NCBI GenBank assembly: GCA_008921705.1
Contig: VFFE01006813.1
Span: forward strand, 522,921-586,920
Source: Burhinus oedicnemus
Lineage: Eukaryota > Chordata > Aves > Charadriiformes > Burhinidae
Direction: 5' to 3'
DNA length: 64,000 nucleotides
The notes under the pieces were generated by a model. The model was not told the origin of the DNA. It saw only the letters and a program-made list of their open reading frames with translations, and did no database searches. Shown one piece after another: positions 1 to 34,679 of the stretch; positions within the stretch are counted from its first letter, which is position 1, and the number at the start of each line of letters is the position of its first letter. The translations under genes were made by a program, and so were the position numbers.

Positions 1-40
1 AAAAAAAAAAAAAAAAAAAAAAAAAAAGAGAGAGAGAAAA
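1..40. repeat. Poly(A)/(GA)n simple repeat
   Basis: Twenty-seven A followed by GAGAGAGAGA and more A at the window start. Simple low-complexity DNA in the NCOA3 5' intron. Confidence 0.9.
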
Positions 41-294
41 AGAAATATTTAGTCCTTATACGAAGGAAGTCTAGCTTACTGGGTAGCATTTGTGATGTTA
101 AGATTCAGACTTTTGAGCTGTTCAGCATATAGCAGAGATGACAATTAGTTACAGTTATTATAAGTGAGTTTTAAACTTGGTTGACATTAAAATACCTCAA
201 TATTGAGTGTTTACTTTTTTGGTAATGTTATTAATATTAGATCAAAAAATTGAAAAGCAAGCACTTTTAATGTATAGCCTTTTTTGTTTTTCAG

Positions 295-370
295 GATGTG
301 ACTTAAAATGACTTCAGATTCTGAAGGTCCTTTGAAAAATATGCTGTGCTTGAATGTTTGCTAAGGACAA
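295..370 (+). other. NCOA3: Probable non-coding 5'UTR exon of NCOA3
   Basis: A T-rich tract ending in tttttcag at 294 precedes, and a strong donor (gtaagtga) follows at 371, giving a 76-nt exon. Part of it resembles my recollection of the human 5'UTR exon just upstream of the ATG exon (the aaaaat...tgcttgaa segment). It contains a start-stop ATG-TGA at 296-301 and a complete 18-codon upstream ORF at 308-364. The assignment is inference from splice signals and weak similarity; transcript data would settle it. Confidence 0.45.
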
Positions 371-481
371 GTAAGTGACTGATTTCGTATTTGGACTGTA
401 TGTACCTGAATAGTTATTCTGTTATCATTTTTAAAGCTACAATTTACAAATTGTGTGTATAAGTATATAAGAAGAGTATGT

Positions 482-541
482 TCTTAAAAAGAAGAAAAGG
501 GGGAGGGAAGAAAGAAGAGAGAAGAAAAAAAAAAAAAAGGC
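482..541. repeat. Purine-rich tract (A/G)
   Basis: Sixty bases almost purely A and G, ending in A14. Low-complexity DNA; no coding sense. Confidence 0.8.
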
Positions 542-3500
542 AAAAAAACCCCTTACTTCTGCCAGAAAGGAGTTTTCTAAGTTTGTTTTCTTGTGGATTC
601 CTACCTATATAAATGGGAACATCAGTTATTTCTGTCGTCAGTCTTACAACAAAAGAATCTTTGCATAGTTTCAAGAATATTTTGAATTGGAAGTTTCACT
701 GGAAAGCCATCATAATTTTACATATGTGTATTTGAGGGAACTATAAGTTTGAAATAAATTTTCACTAAGAATACAGAGTTGCTGAATGGAGTGTCCTCTA
801 GTTCTATTTGTATCAAATACAATTTAAGTATTTGCGGCTTGTCTTAGCATAAATCAGTTAGTTTATTATAATTTGCATCTTAAAAAACTGTGAATTATGT
901 ATTGGTTTTTAGAAAGGAGGATTATATATAATATTTTAACATTATATATAATTTTAAAAAATCCAGACTATTTTCACGATTCATTGAAAAAGACTGGTTT
1001 GATTTAATTCTTCATAATTGGCTTATTTTGGGGAATGCTAAGACCTAATTTTTGCTTTTTCCCTAGTGAATTTTTCAAACAAGAAATCAGCTTAGACAGA
1101 AGAGCTTCCAAGCATACAAGATACCATGAGTACATGTATTTAGTATAGGAAAAAGTTGATGGTTTTGTGGGCCAAAGAAGTGTTAAAAATGTTTTTATGC
1201 AAATAATATGATTTTTAAAAATAGTTTGGATATGTTTTTAATTAGTATTGTATGGTTGTGCTTTGTGGGTTTTGGTTTTTTGTGTATGTGGTCAACTATT
1301 TCAGCTAAACAAATACAAAACCTAAATCTGAAGCATCTAATTGTTTATATTTTGGGGCTCCTGTTAGTACAAAACCTTCCCAGTTGCCATGTCCTATTTG
1401 GTGAATAGGTCTTTCATCTACAGCTGCTGAGAATATGGGCATGAAGGAATAATGCTTGAGTTGGAGGAGGAAACCAGTACATTGAAAGACAAACTAGCAG
1501 AAAGTGATCTAATGAATGTTGCTAAGTTAGTAGCTTTCCAATTTGTGCGAGGGTGAGGTGAGTAAGACCAGGGAAGAAACTATTGTATCAAGCTGAAAAC
1601 TTTCTGCTTACTGTGCTTTACACTTCTCAGTGTCCTTTTGACTTGAATGTTCTCTAGGAAGAACTTTCCTGATTTCAAACATACTGTGTTGTCGACACAT
1701 GCATCCTTTTCTTGGTAATCCGGGACAGAATTTTATAAGAAGTTTTTTTGTTTGTTTGTTGGTTTTTTTTTAGCCTGTCAAAATATTGAAATTCTGGCAG
1801 GTTGAAAAACGCTAGTCTTCAATGCTGATGATTTCTTTAAATTCTATGTTTTTGTTTGGAAGGCCGTACGTATATTGTTGCAATGGATGGGTTAATAATT
1901 ACTAGAACTTGTTTTACCTGCAAAAACCAGTACTTTTTTAACAATCATCTATGGTTTTCACTAAGAAATGAACAGACCATGTGAAAAATATAACACATTG
2001 CAAACGATGTAGACACATGCACCTTATTAATAAGGGCAAATGTTTTTTCAGTGCACTTACTGATGAGCAAAAAGGTCTTTATTATTTTTTGTTTTCTTGT
2101 TTCCCCTTTTTGATAAGTGAGAAAAATTTCGGAAAATTTCGGATTATATCTGAAAACATAAATCAAATGGTAATGCAGAAGCCAGTGCCGGTATTTGCAA
2201 ATAATCATGAAAGTTTGGAACTTTTTCTCCAAATATTGCTGCCTTTGGTTCCACTCCACTGGTGGAGTATCAGTATATAGTGGTTCATTACTGCTACAAC
2301 TGATGGAATTAAAAAATGTTTACTTTGAAGACCTCGAACTCTCTCTTATGTCTTCTTGGTTATTCTCAAATTTACTTTAAGTATAAACTTTGGAGGGCTC
2401 TGGACATACTTGCTTCCGTTCAACTTTAACATTCTGTATTTCATACAAATGTATACCTTTCTAAATTATTTGGCAAGAGCTAGGGCTTTGCTTTTCCAAA
2501 TAACTTTTGGAAAATAATACTGGACAGAACAAAGTGTGGCTTGTGTAATCTGTTTTCAGTAGCTAAATGGATCAGAGTTTTAACATTTGAAAGTTAACAC
2601 TGAAAGTTTTGGAGCTGTCTTGAAATAATGATTAACTTCAGGAAAACTCCCCAAACACTACAAAATAGATTTCTCCTTGGAAAAACTTTTTAGCCCATTA
2701 GAAGTTATAGGTTCATATTCAATGAACAAATATAACACTTGGTACTTTTTAACTGGTGATTTCTTTTGTTATTAACTCACTGAATAATGGCTTCTTTGCT
2801 AATATTTCCTGTAGCAGGGAAATTAGTTTGTTAACAATTTGTACTGTAAATTCATCTGTATTGGGAAGCAGCTTCTGTAATTTCCTTAACTAAGCAGTTA
2901 CAGAATTGTTCTAGGCATTACATGCCTTCCCAGAGTGCAATGATACTCTTAGGGAAAGGAAAATGCATGTGCAGGAACTCTGCAGCTTCAGGCCTGAATA
3001 AACTACCACAAGCTACTTGGGTGTAATAGTAGGGAAGCAGCCTCCACAAATTACCTAATTTTTCCTTCCTTCTCCAAGCTTCTATATTTAGGCACTGAAA
3101 GGTTTTCTTAAATAGAAGAAGGGTTGTATTCTCTGATATGTATCAGGTTTCTGAGACAAAAATGTAATAATTTTGGTTTTCTGTTAAATCATACTGTGAG
3201 TTATCTGTCAGTACAGGTAGATGTTAAACCAGAAATGACATTTCCATTCTAAATCATTTAATGCAACCCTGTTACCTGAAAAATTACGTTTTGGTGAAAC
3301 GTCTGCCATAGCTCCGATTTTCAACTATTTGATGTATTTTAAATCTTTCCTCTGAAATAGAATTTACTCTTGGCTTCTGACATACTTGCTGTGCCCACAC
3401 CCTTCCTGAGCTATCCTTAAGTCTTATATTTTAAGTTTTTCCTTTCTTTTTCCGCCGTAGCTCTTAATTCTGCAGCTCTATGCTCTGCCTGTGAATGCAG

Positions 3501-4554
3501 TTAGAGGGGGAAGCGGCAATCCTGGAGTGTGTGCGTGTGTCGCCTACAGAATGACTCTCAGGATTCAGCCTTAGCTGTGAGGTCTGTAGGCATGAGACCT
3601 TATGAGTCATATGTTCTGTTGAGTGACAGCTTCAGATAATCAGCTGCTTTTTGCATGATCATAGCCTGTTTATATAATCTGTTTTTGAAACTGCTTACTT
3701 GTTCAGATGAGTAGTTTTTCATTCAGCTGCTTATTGAAGAAACTATCCTTGCAGTTGCTCAGTGCTATACTATCATCTAGTGGTGTAACAGTATATTTTT
3801 CTTGAATGTCACATAAGGTGGGCCACTAGAAAAGTATTTGAGAGGTTTTTTTCCCTGGAGGAATATATGAGTGAATAAAAGTCTTCAGGACTTCTCTCCC
3901 ATCTCTCCATATATTGGGTTTTGCCTTATTCTTCCTGGTTTTGTATCAAGTATTTAGATGTAAAACCAACTTCTTACCTGTGCAGTCCCTGACCATAGTT
4001 ATGGAGTTAGGCATCTTTTGTAATTGTTTATTTCAAATGCGAGATTATGTTTTACTGTTGTTTTTAATTTTATTGTGATGTACAAAGTATATTATCCTTC
4101 CTCTCCTAATGCCCATCAATTGGGCTGAGGATTGGTTATGAATACAATTTTATGTTAAGCATTGTAACATTTGCTTAACTGCAAAGAGAACGTGTGCTTT
4201 AAAGAGATGCCATTTTATTTCTGAGCTTTGTACACGTGCCAGCGTAATCCAGTGGTTGCTCCTCAGTGCAGCCAGCAGTCCTCTGTCCTGTCTAGCTTTC
4301 AGGGGTTTGTACTGCTTTAAGAAGAATGTCCTTTTAAATTCTCCACCCATAGCTAACATCCTGCAATAACAGTATCAGCTATTGCAAGCAACCCCCATGC
4401 TGCTTCACCAAATATGTTCTTGTGTGTCTTTCCCTCTCAGTTTAGACTTCAGAAAGAACTAAAGCAGTACTATTTTCTTTTTTTTTGCCACAAAAAAACA
4501 GTAAGCAAAAAACCCCAATCAGTCAAGGTTAGTACATCATAAGTAATACACACA

Positions 4555-4560
<6 letters not shown>

Positions 4561-4588
<28 letters not shown>
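4561..4588. repeat. Poly(T) run
   Basis: Twenty-eight consecutive T, possibly a reverse-oriented poly(A) tail or simple slippage. Confidence 0.9.
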
Positions 4589-5849
4589 CTTTAGAGGTCT
4601 TGTCCTGGAAGCACTTAGTTGAGTAGGTGCCTTTCTGAGGCATTGGTTTTCTTTGCTGCAAGGATACACTGCTGACTTATGTTCAACTCACTTCTTGTTC
4701 ATCAGGGTATCCCAATCCTGTTCTGCAGAGTTGCTTCAGGTAGTTGGCTACCAACCCCTGACACCTTCACATAAACTTTGTTTAGATGAAAGTGTGTCTG
4801 TCAGTTGCTTGTCCTTGTGATATGTGATCACAGACTCCTAGGGATTTGGTCATCCTAAGCCAGTTTTTTTTAATAACTGTAGTAATGGTGGGTTTTGCTT
4901 GTGGAGATCCCTAAAGAACTCTTTTTTTCCCCTGACAGATTTATTAGTGCCTGGGTTATACATTATGGAAAAGTTTCTCTCCAACTAACAAGTATGACTG
5001 TCTTACCTAAATGTTTAAGACCAGTTACTGTTGTTGCTGCATGGGATGATGAAATACAGTCTGAACTATATTGCAGTAAATGAAATTTACATTTAATTTG
5101 GAGATTTCTGTAAAAAGGATAAAATAATGCTGAACTTCTAAGTGCCCAGGTGTGTCTTGTTGTCATTGTGATACAAGAAACCCAAATACAAATTATTAGA
5201 TTATTTTACGGTTCTAATTATGTTCTAAAATACTCTGGCTACATAAGCAGCATAGCTCCATTAAAAAGTTCTTTTCCTCCCTCAGCATGTCATTGATTGT
5301 AGCATAGCAGGATCTGGTATAGGTGTCTGCTCTCCTCTGTGGCTGTGTTCTGTTTTCTTCTCAGGGAATGAGGGGAGATGAGTATCATGGATATATAATT
5401 TGCCAGGCTTGTTTAACGTAACTAGACTTTAACCAAAGCAACCTATTATTTTATTGGATTATGGCCCAATCTTGGCTGTAGTAGCAATAGAGTTGAAAGA
5501 GTTCTGAAGTCTTTGCTTGCATTGTCCTCAAAGTTTTAGAAAACTGCGTTCATTTTAGAAGGTTTAGCAAGAGATACGAAGTTAAGACTATAGTAACCTC
5601 TTGAGTTAGAGATAGTAATATCTATTGGCTTTATACTGAGCCAAGTGTGAAACTGTTATTTAAGCCCACTGATTTACTCCTAAGGATGACAATTATTTGT
5701 GGCTGCAGTGGTTAGATTACATGAAGAGAAAAAAGGGGCATTGGAAAGGGAAATTTTATTCAACATTTCTGTATTTTCAGTTTTCTGGTCACCCATCCTT
5801 CATTGCCTTAGAGTATCACTTGCCTTTTTCTTCAATAATATGTAACTTT

Positions 5850-5913
5850 ATCATAGAATCATAGAATGGTTTAGGTTGGAAGGGACCTTAAAGATCATCT
5901 AGTTCCAACCCCC
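5850..5913 (+). mobile_element. CR1 LINE 3' end fragment
   Basis: The segment holds the doubled atcatagaatcatagaatgg, then ttggaagggacc and gatcatctagttccaaccc. This is the well-known 3' end of avian CR1 elements in reverse orientation. It is truncated to about 64 nt, in the NCOA3 5' intron. Confidence 0.85.
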
Positions 5914-6360
5914 TTAGTATTTAACTATGTTTTGGCATAACGTATTAATTTACCACTTTCTTTTCAAAGTATCTAAACATACATTAAAACACTGATAATC
6001 TTTTTATTTTCAGACAAGTTGGAGCGATACAGTGGTCCCAGTACTATGATGCAAAATTTTAAACATCTCTGTTTGAATCAAATTAAATGCATTTTTTACA
6101 TTTATTTTTGTTTGCATTGATATAAAGCTTTATAAACCTGTGCTTTGGCAAGATACAAAATAGATTTTAAAAAAATGGTAACCAATTATTATTTTTCAAT
6201 ACTAAAAAGGTATATGTGTTTCCAGTAAAAATACTGACTCATAGATCTTATAAAAATAAATAACTTATCCAGATAAGTTCTCTGTGTTTTAAATTATTAT
6301 TTTGAGAAGTTCATTCACAATTCTTATTTTATTGCTTTTAGTTGCCGATGCATGGTCAAG

Positions 6361-28979
<22,619 letters not shown>

Positions 28980-29138
28980 CACCTAGAACCATATCTTCAA
29001 ACAAGAATGCGCTGTATTAATGATGCACTAGTATTATAAAGGAAAGCTACGCATTCTTCACGGCAACTAGTACTGGCCTTATGGAAATAAGTGATTTTTT
29101 CCTGTTAATCACCATGATGTCATCCTAAGTTACTTCAT

Positions 29139-29190
29139 TCAGAGGAAAAAAAACCACCAACCAACCAACCAACAAAAACCCAACAAAAAA
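29139..29190. repeat. A/C-rich (CCAA)n-like repeat in NCOA3 3'UTR
   Basis: Four CCAA/CCAAC units within an A-rich, C-rich, T-free stretch. Confidence 0.7.
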
Positions 29191-30786
29191 CATTTTAATA
29201 GAAGCAGTCTTTGTATTACTGTATATTGTGGTGTACAAAAAAGGTCATAAGTATTTTTGGCGCTCTGCCTCTAGAAATGTGGATTTGGCAATGGCGTTTT
29301 AGTAGAGATGATGGGTAGACTCCTGGTGTACCTTATCTATTTACTGTAGCTATCCAAAGCCCTTTAACTACAGGCAGACAAAAGTGCCTGGAGAAGTCAC
29401 AGTGATAAGAATTTTCTGATTTCTCTAGTAAGAATATCTGACAGAGAATGTAGTTCCTAGCCTTGACTATTTTATATTAATTCCTGAATATAAATGCTGC
29501 TTTTAATCTCTTACCCCCAAGAGTCAGGATTTCCCAAGCAAAGTAGCAGTGCAAAATTAATTGGCACGTATTAGTACAAAATCCTGTCCATTGAAGCCAA
29601 GGGGTAAAAAGAGAGGATAATAAATTTAAATTATTTAAACACAATGGTGACTAATATTTACATATTGATGTGCAGCTGAGTGCACTTTATAAAAGACTAT
29701 ATAATGGATTAATGCAATATCTTTGATAAGGACTTAATATGAAGGTAGGGTGTACTCATGTTCCTTCTCAAACACAATCTCTTAAGAATTATTTGAAAAG
29801 ACTGCATAATGTAATGTTTTCTGTCTATGGAAATTAGAGCAATAATCTTTCATCTTTTTTGAAAATAACTTCAGAAAACTCAAGGCAAGGCACTGCAGTC
29901 TGAATCAGAATTTTGCAGTCTTTTTGTGAATTTTGTAAATATGATCTTTAAGATAATGTATTATATATATGACTTTTGTAGGTCACTAACTCATTTTTGC
30001 AGAGTTTGTGAAGCTAAATATTTAACAAAATTGATTTCTGTAAACTCAGTGTAGTTGAGGTCCAAATAGATGATTTTTTTTTTTTTTTAATTAAATTTAA
30101 TGACTTTGAAGCTGGGTGACTTTGGCCCACATCCTTCTCCTCTTTGGTCTTCAACACTTCATTTATTTTTACATCTTTAACACATAGTTTTTTATAAAAG
30201 ACTAGTTGTTAAATGCTTTCTCCACCTGTGAGCACTTTGTTACATTTCTTTTTACATAAGGCAATTTGACACAAAGGCTTTGCATTTGTAAGACGTTATG
30301 ACTTGTCATGACGGTGGTGTCTTTCTATAATATGTTGCCTTTTCAGTTGATGAATCTGGATTGTGTCTTTTTTGGTCAATTTTAACAAACTCTAAATGTT
30401 CTTCAAAAAAGTTTGTCTGTTGCAAAATATTTGTTGTTACATGACATCCAGAAACCTTTAAGGATATTAAGCCACACTTTAACCAAATGTCTGCACCTCA
30501 TTGGATTGTTCTAATAGTAATGAATGTATTTTCTAAGCAGGTTTCTCTCATATCAGTATTTAAGTCTGGTTACAAATTTATTCATATTATTTGCTGATAG
30601 GTGTTTCTTTCCCCCCTCTATTTTGGTTCCTTGAAACGAAGAGCCCTTTGCAGTTTTTTCAGTTTCAGGCAGTTACATGAGTCCAACGTCTAAACTTCCA
30701 TAAGGGACGACCCAGAAATGTTTAAGATGTGTGGTGCTTTTGTTCTGTTGTTCACTGTGTAATGGAAAAGTGACTTCTCCCAAGTG

Positions 30787-30789
<3 letters not shown>

Positions 30790-30822
<33 letters not shown>
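30790..30822. repeat. Poly(A) run of about 33 in the NCOA3 3'UTR
   Basis: An uninterrupted A run inside the 3'UTR without a nearby upstream AATAAA. It is likely a microsatellite and a probable oligo-dT internal-priming site in cDNA libraries. Confidence 0.9.
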
Positions 30823-30824
<2 letters not shown>

Positions 30825-31593
30825 GTTCTTGATTGCTTCTTCTTGGTGCTGTAAGCAAGGGGTGGTTTTATTGTTCAGAATATTCAGTGATCTGCCATTC
30901 TAATAGAAATAAATTCAAGAAGTTCATCGTTAGCATACAGCCAGTTGTGTTCCAAAGGGAAGGTAGATTCAATCGATCTACTTCATGCAACCCCATCTCT
31001 GCAATTAGTACTGAGTACATAGATTAAGTGATAGTATTTATTTGAAACCTTCAGTCCAGTTCATGTGTGTTTTTTAATGCAAAACTTTTAAAAGCCTAAG
31101 GAACTTTAATCTTCTTTTTTATTTCTTAGAGCATATCTATTTGTTGAGTAAGTGCTGCCTACTGAAGTTGAAAGGCAACAACCCCTTGCTTTTTATATCA
31201 AATCAGAGTAGAACAATCTTTATATTTTGTAGTTGTTCATTATATTGATGGAAACTACAAACCCTGATTGCTTTCATTAGGTGAGCTCTTAGACTATATA
31301 CCACTTTATACATTGTGCCCTTTTAATTTTTTTTAAAATGAGTGATTCCTATTTATACATCTATGTATAACTGGTACCCGACTGATGTTATAAAGGATCG
31401 TCATTTTCTCATCTGTGTTTAGAATGTTGGAGCTTTCCAGTACCTACTTTTTTGCTGAATCCAAAGATTTTTAGTTTAAACTTGATTAAGGGGAGAGGGA
31501 GGGGGGCATTTTTAAAATGCATTGATGACATCCTTCTTGGCAGCACTGATCCTAAATACTATATCTTGTTTGAAAATCTTACCTGCTGCAGTA

Positions 31594-31599
31594 AATAAA
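31594..31599 (+). terminator. NCOA3: Candidate proximal NCOA3 polyadenylation signal
   Basis: AATAAA in the context gcagtAAATAAAACTG within the 3'UTR. It would shorten the 3'UTR by about 0.6 kb. Its use cannot be judged from sequence alone. Confidence 0.3.
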
Positions 31600-32219
31600 A
31601 CTGACCTTGAAATCTGTTGACGTTTAATATCTTCACCAATTCTGCTTGGTTCTATAGCAGCAGATTTTTCTGAATGTTTTTAGAAAACAACCTGTGTAAC
31701 GTTTTTCAACAGTAAGAGAACAATTAGATAGTACAACCACCTCTGATCACTGCTGCTTAATAAGCGTCATTTTGCTACATGTCTCTGTTACTGTTTTGAT
31801 CACAGAAACCATGTTTTTATAAAATTCATATGTAGTAATTTTTTTCCAATCTTGGCCTAAAATACTGCTTTTAAAGTTAGAAAATCAGGACCATTTTTCA
31901 GTCATAAGACAAAACTATTTGAACATTGTACCAATTAGCACGCATTTTATTTTAGAATTTATGTGCAGACTACCAGATGACAGAATGATACAGCAAGTAT
32001 GAAACCATGTAATTCTGAGAGCAATATTTTAAAAAATTCTCAGGAGAAGGCATACAGTATTGAGAATTGCATTTAAGTTTAGTTTATGTTAAGTATTGCT
32101 TGAAATATCTGTATCTTTATGTTGCAGAACAGAAAAATCACAGGGACTGATTTATAAAAGTTGGTTGTAAGGTATTACTGCTCTTCTGATTTTTGTGTTT
32201 GGATGTTAATAATAATGTA

Positions 32220-32225
32220 AATAAA
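32220..32225 (+). terminator. NCOA3: NCOA3 distal polyadenylation signal AATAAA
   Basis: AATAAA in the context tgtAAATAAAGGTTTC, with a T/G-containing stretch about 25-45 nt downstream. It is the last strong hexamer before the intergenic gap. A proximal AATAAA at 31594-31599 could give a shorter transcript. Confidence 0.6.
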
Positions 32226-32245
32226 GGTTTCTATTTAAAATCAGA

Positions 32246-33859
32246 ACTTGGTGACACAGTGTATTAGCTGTCTAATACTTTAAGGCTGATAACTGTATCC
32301 TGGAAAGGTCAGAGAAATCCAGTGCTATTACTGAGGAAAGCTATGTATAGCAAATGATTTAAATTTTTTCCTAGTTGGCCGTAAAAGCTACGGGAATAAC
32401 AACTTGCACCTTCCACCTGTGAGACCCATTTAGCAACTAAAGCTGCATTGACACCCAGTGGAATTTCTATCTTTTTCAACTTAAATACCAGTCTTCAGCA
32501 GAGCTTGAAAGGAGAAGAGATGGTAGCTTTCCCTGTAACTTGGCAACAACCTACCTTTTATAAAATTACAGCTGCTTCTTGTGTCACATACAAATCCCAC
32601 AGCTCAACATTTTGTATAAAGGGACATGCTGACTTCTCAGGCTTCTGACTGATCTGCCGCAGCAGCAGTAACACTGGCCATAGGCTGAACAACAACAACA
32701 AAAAGGTAAGTGCAATTTTTTTTTAATCTAACCTAGTATTCTTTCTGCATGCTCACTGGCAATGGTAGTCAGCTAACACTTTTCTCTGGAAAGCAGCAAA
32801 AATGTGTTTCTATCAGTGAGTTTACATTTAGTATTTTTTACTTATTTGCATTGATCCAGATATCATCATCCAGCAGATGTTTCTTTCATAGTGCATGAAA
32901 TCTGTAACAGGTTATAAAAAAATCCATGGCTCCATTAAGACAGACAATCATATATTATTTCCACAATTAAAAAACTTGCAAGAAAATTTTGGGAAGTGTA
33001 TTTAACTTATTAATGTGTGATACAAATACAAGCTCAAGCCTAGTTTTATTTTATAGCACGTACAATGAAAGACCCCACTGCCACTGTCTTCCTCAGTTCC
33101 TAAAGTATAAGTTCAAGTATATTTTTCGAGTATGGGGGGTGTGGTACCAGAGACCTATGTCCCTCATGAAGTAATTCCACTTGAATTTCCTGACATGCAA
33201 AACCAGGAAGGGTATCAAAACAATTCCTGTGATGTATTGTCACACTGTGTTTCTAGAAGTGCAAGTCAAGTTTGTGTTTTGAAAAAAGGTACCTCTTTGT
33301 TAAGAGCGAAGGCCACAGTTGGTCGAGTCTGTCACGTGAGCTCCCTCCTGCATGTGCCTTTAAAACAGGTAGCAGATTAACGTGAAACAAATTATAAATA
33401 ACAAGTATCACCGCTAGTGTCTGTACTACAATGTATTTAATAACGTCTATATGAAAATACTCAAATCAACTCTGTACACTGTGCTTCCTCAGTAAAATGA
33501 TGGTTTTTTCCCTTTAAAAGCCTTTAAACAGTAACTGTAATTTAGAACATCTACTTTTTTTGTAGACTGAACTATAACTAGGTTATTCTTTATTGGCTAC
33601 AAGTACTGAACTTCTTGGAGCTGCCTTTTTTGAAATAAATGTAAAAGTTACACTACTAAGCAAATGCTGTTTTCTCAAAGGAGTTGTTTTGGTTTTGAAC
33701 GTACAATATAATATTACCACATAAAAAAACTTCATACAAATCTGATTTCATTAAAATTTAAGATGTACATTTACTGAAATTTTTCAGTACTTTTAAAAAC
33801 GGATAAATTCTGAAATGTACTATGCAACATTAAGTAACATTTTGAGAAATGGTGTGTGG
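32246..33859. other. Intergenic gap between convergent NCOA3 and SULF2
   Basis: About 1.6 kb between the 3' ends. It has no frame with recognisable protein character, a short AAC repeat near 32689-32702, and further AATAAA hexamers on both strands. The transcripts' true ends could narrow or close this gap. Confidence 0.6.
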
Positions 33860-34648
33860 GCATTCCACTATTTTATTAACAAAATTCTTCACAACCTGAA
33901 GGAATTTATTTCCAAACAGTATATTGACCAATATTTACACAACCCCTCCAAAAATCTGGCATCCTGTTAGTCAAGATTTTCTCTAATTTTCCTAGAGGTG
34001 TCAAATGGATGGACAAATAGACGTGGAACTAAAATGTATCCTCAGAGGAAACTTGAGAAATATGATGGTGTTGAGAATATTCGATGCTGCTCGCTTCAAC
34101 TCCTGAATCTCTCAAAACTTCTTTTCCACCTTTACCCCAGTTAGAAGCAAAAGCGTCCATGTTTTCTAAATCTTGCTTTAGAGTTATACTTGGCTTTGAA
34201 GTTTTTCTGATGACATCTGAAGTTGAACTGAAAAACATTATAAGTTTACTTCCGCTGTCTTTGTGTTCACTTTGCCCAGTGGGATGGCAATCCTCTTTGG
34301 GATGTGGCTGTATTTCCTCTTCTGTCAGTTCCTGGATCAGCGTTAGTGGTGTCTTCTTGAAGTAAAATGCCTTGTGAAGCAGGTGAGGTATAATCCAAAG
34401 CAAAAAGCAGGTACAATAGTGGATTTCAGAGACCTGTATTTCTGACAGCCTTTCCCATAATTTCACTGCTTCTATTTAATTCACTCACCAGTGCAAACAT
34501 TCTATCTATTTCAGCCTTAAAGTTTATCCAGTCCTCCAGGCTAACGTTATAATTCTTTCTGAAGTCATACGCGTTTTCATGTAGTCTGTACATGGATTCA
34601 AGTTCTGGCCAGTTTGTATCCTCATGGAGGTGTAGCGGTTGGGGCAGG
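33860..34648 (-). other. SULF2: SULF2 3'UTR (standard isoform; 3' end approximate)
   Basis: This is non-coding for the standard isoform but contains the alternative frame described separately. Minus-strand AATAAA hexamers occur at 33905-33910 (followed by a GU-rich stretch) and at 33873-33878, with another at 33589-33594. The true cleavage site cannot be chosen from sequence. Confidence 0.5.
33905..33910 (-). terminator. SULF2: Candidate SULF2 polyadenylation signal
   Basis: Minus-strand AATAAA in ggAAATAAATTCC, followed within 20-40 nt by GGTTGTG...TTTTGTT, a plausible GU-rich downstream element. Alternatives are at 33873-33878 and 33589-33594. Confidence 0.4.
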
Positions 34649-34679
34649 TTAGCCCTCCCATCCTTCCCACAGTTGTCCT
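34029..34679 (-). CDS. Hypothetical alternative SULF2 C-terminal frame (exon A 34489-34679; exon B 34029-34370)
   Basis: If the 31-nt exon is skipped, the g left by the preceding exon joins AG at 34679-34678 (Glu) and opens an 84-residue frame to 34426: [20 protein letters not shown], then WPELESMYRLHENAYDF, RKNYNVSLEDWINF and EIDRMFAL. Its composition looks coding (three Trp/Tyr-rich helical segments, charged and hydrophobic residues alternating). After FAL there is a strong donor, GTGAGT, at 34488. An acceptor at 34371 (cttcacaag) lies 118 nt on and is phase-matched to a second frame of 113 residues (AFYFKKTPLTLIQEL to SQVSSEDTF, stop at 34029). I do not know a function. It may be a real isoform, a former coding region, or chance. 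Confidence 0.35.
34649..34679 (-). CDS. SULF2: SULF2 last coding exon, GQLWEGWEG and stop
   Basis: The minus-strand acceptor is tttattttaaag. With the carried ag it reads [10 protein letters not shown], then TAA at 34649-34651. This is the conserved SULF1/SULF2 terminus. The exon continues as the 3'UTR, in which a second long open frame overlaps this one. Confidence 0.95.

Larger units (their letters stand above)
371..6341 (+). other. NCOA3: NCOA3 5' intron
   Basis: AT-rich intron between the putative 5'UTR exon and the start-codon exon. It holds a purine tract (482-540), a T28 run (4561-4588) and a CR1 3' end fragment (5850-5913). Several short open frames here lack protein character. No other gene seen. 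Confidence 0.6.
28980..32245 (+). other. NCOA3: NCOA3 3'UTR
   Basis: About 3.2 kb of AT-rich, non-coding sequence after the stop. It contains a CCAA-type repeat (29139-29190), a T tract near 30070, and a run of about 33 A (30790-30822). AATAAA hexamers occur near 31594 and 32220. The length resembles the long 3'UTR known for mammalian NCOA3. The exact end is inferred from the distal AATAAA. Confidence 0.7.

Noticed and set aside
1945..2280. Overlapping open frames of about 100 codons on both strands
   Set aside because: AT-rich intron upstream of the start codon; no homology, no splice context.
4561..4588. T28 run as the tail of a processed pseudogene on the minus strand
   Set aside because: No coding remnant or target-site duplication is recognisable beside it.
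6014..6060. Possible second 5'UTR exon of NCOA3 after tttattttcag
   Set aside because: A fair acceptor but no usable donor follows within a normal exon length.
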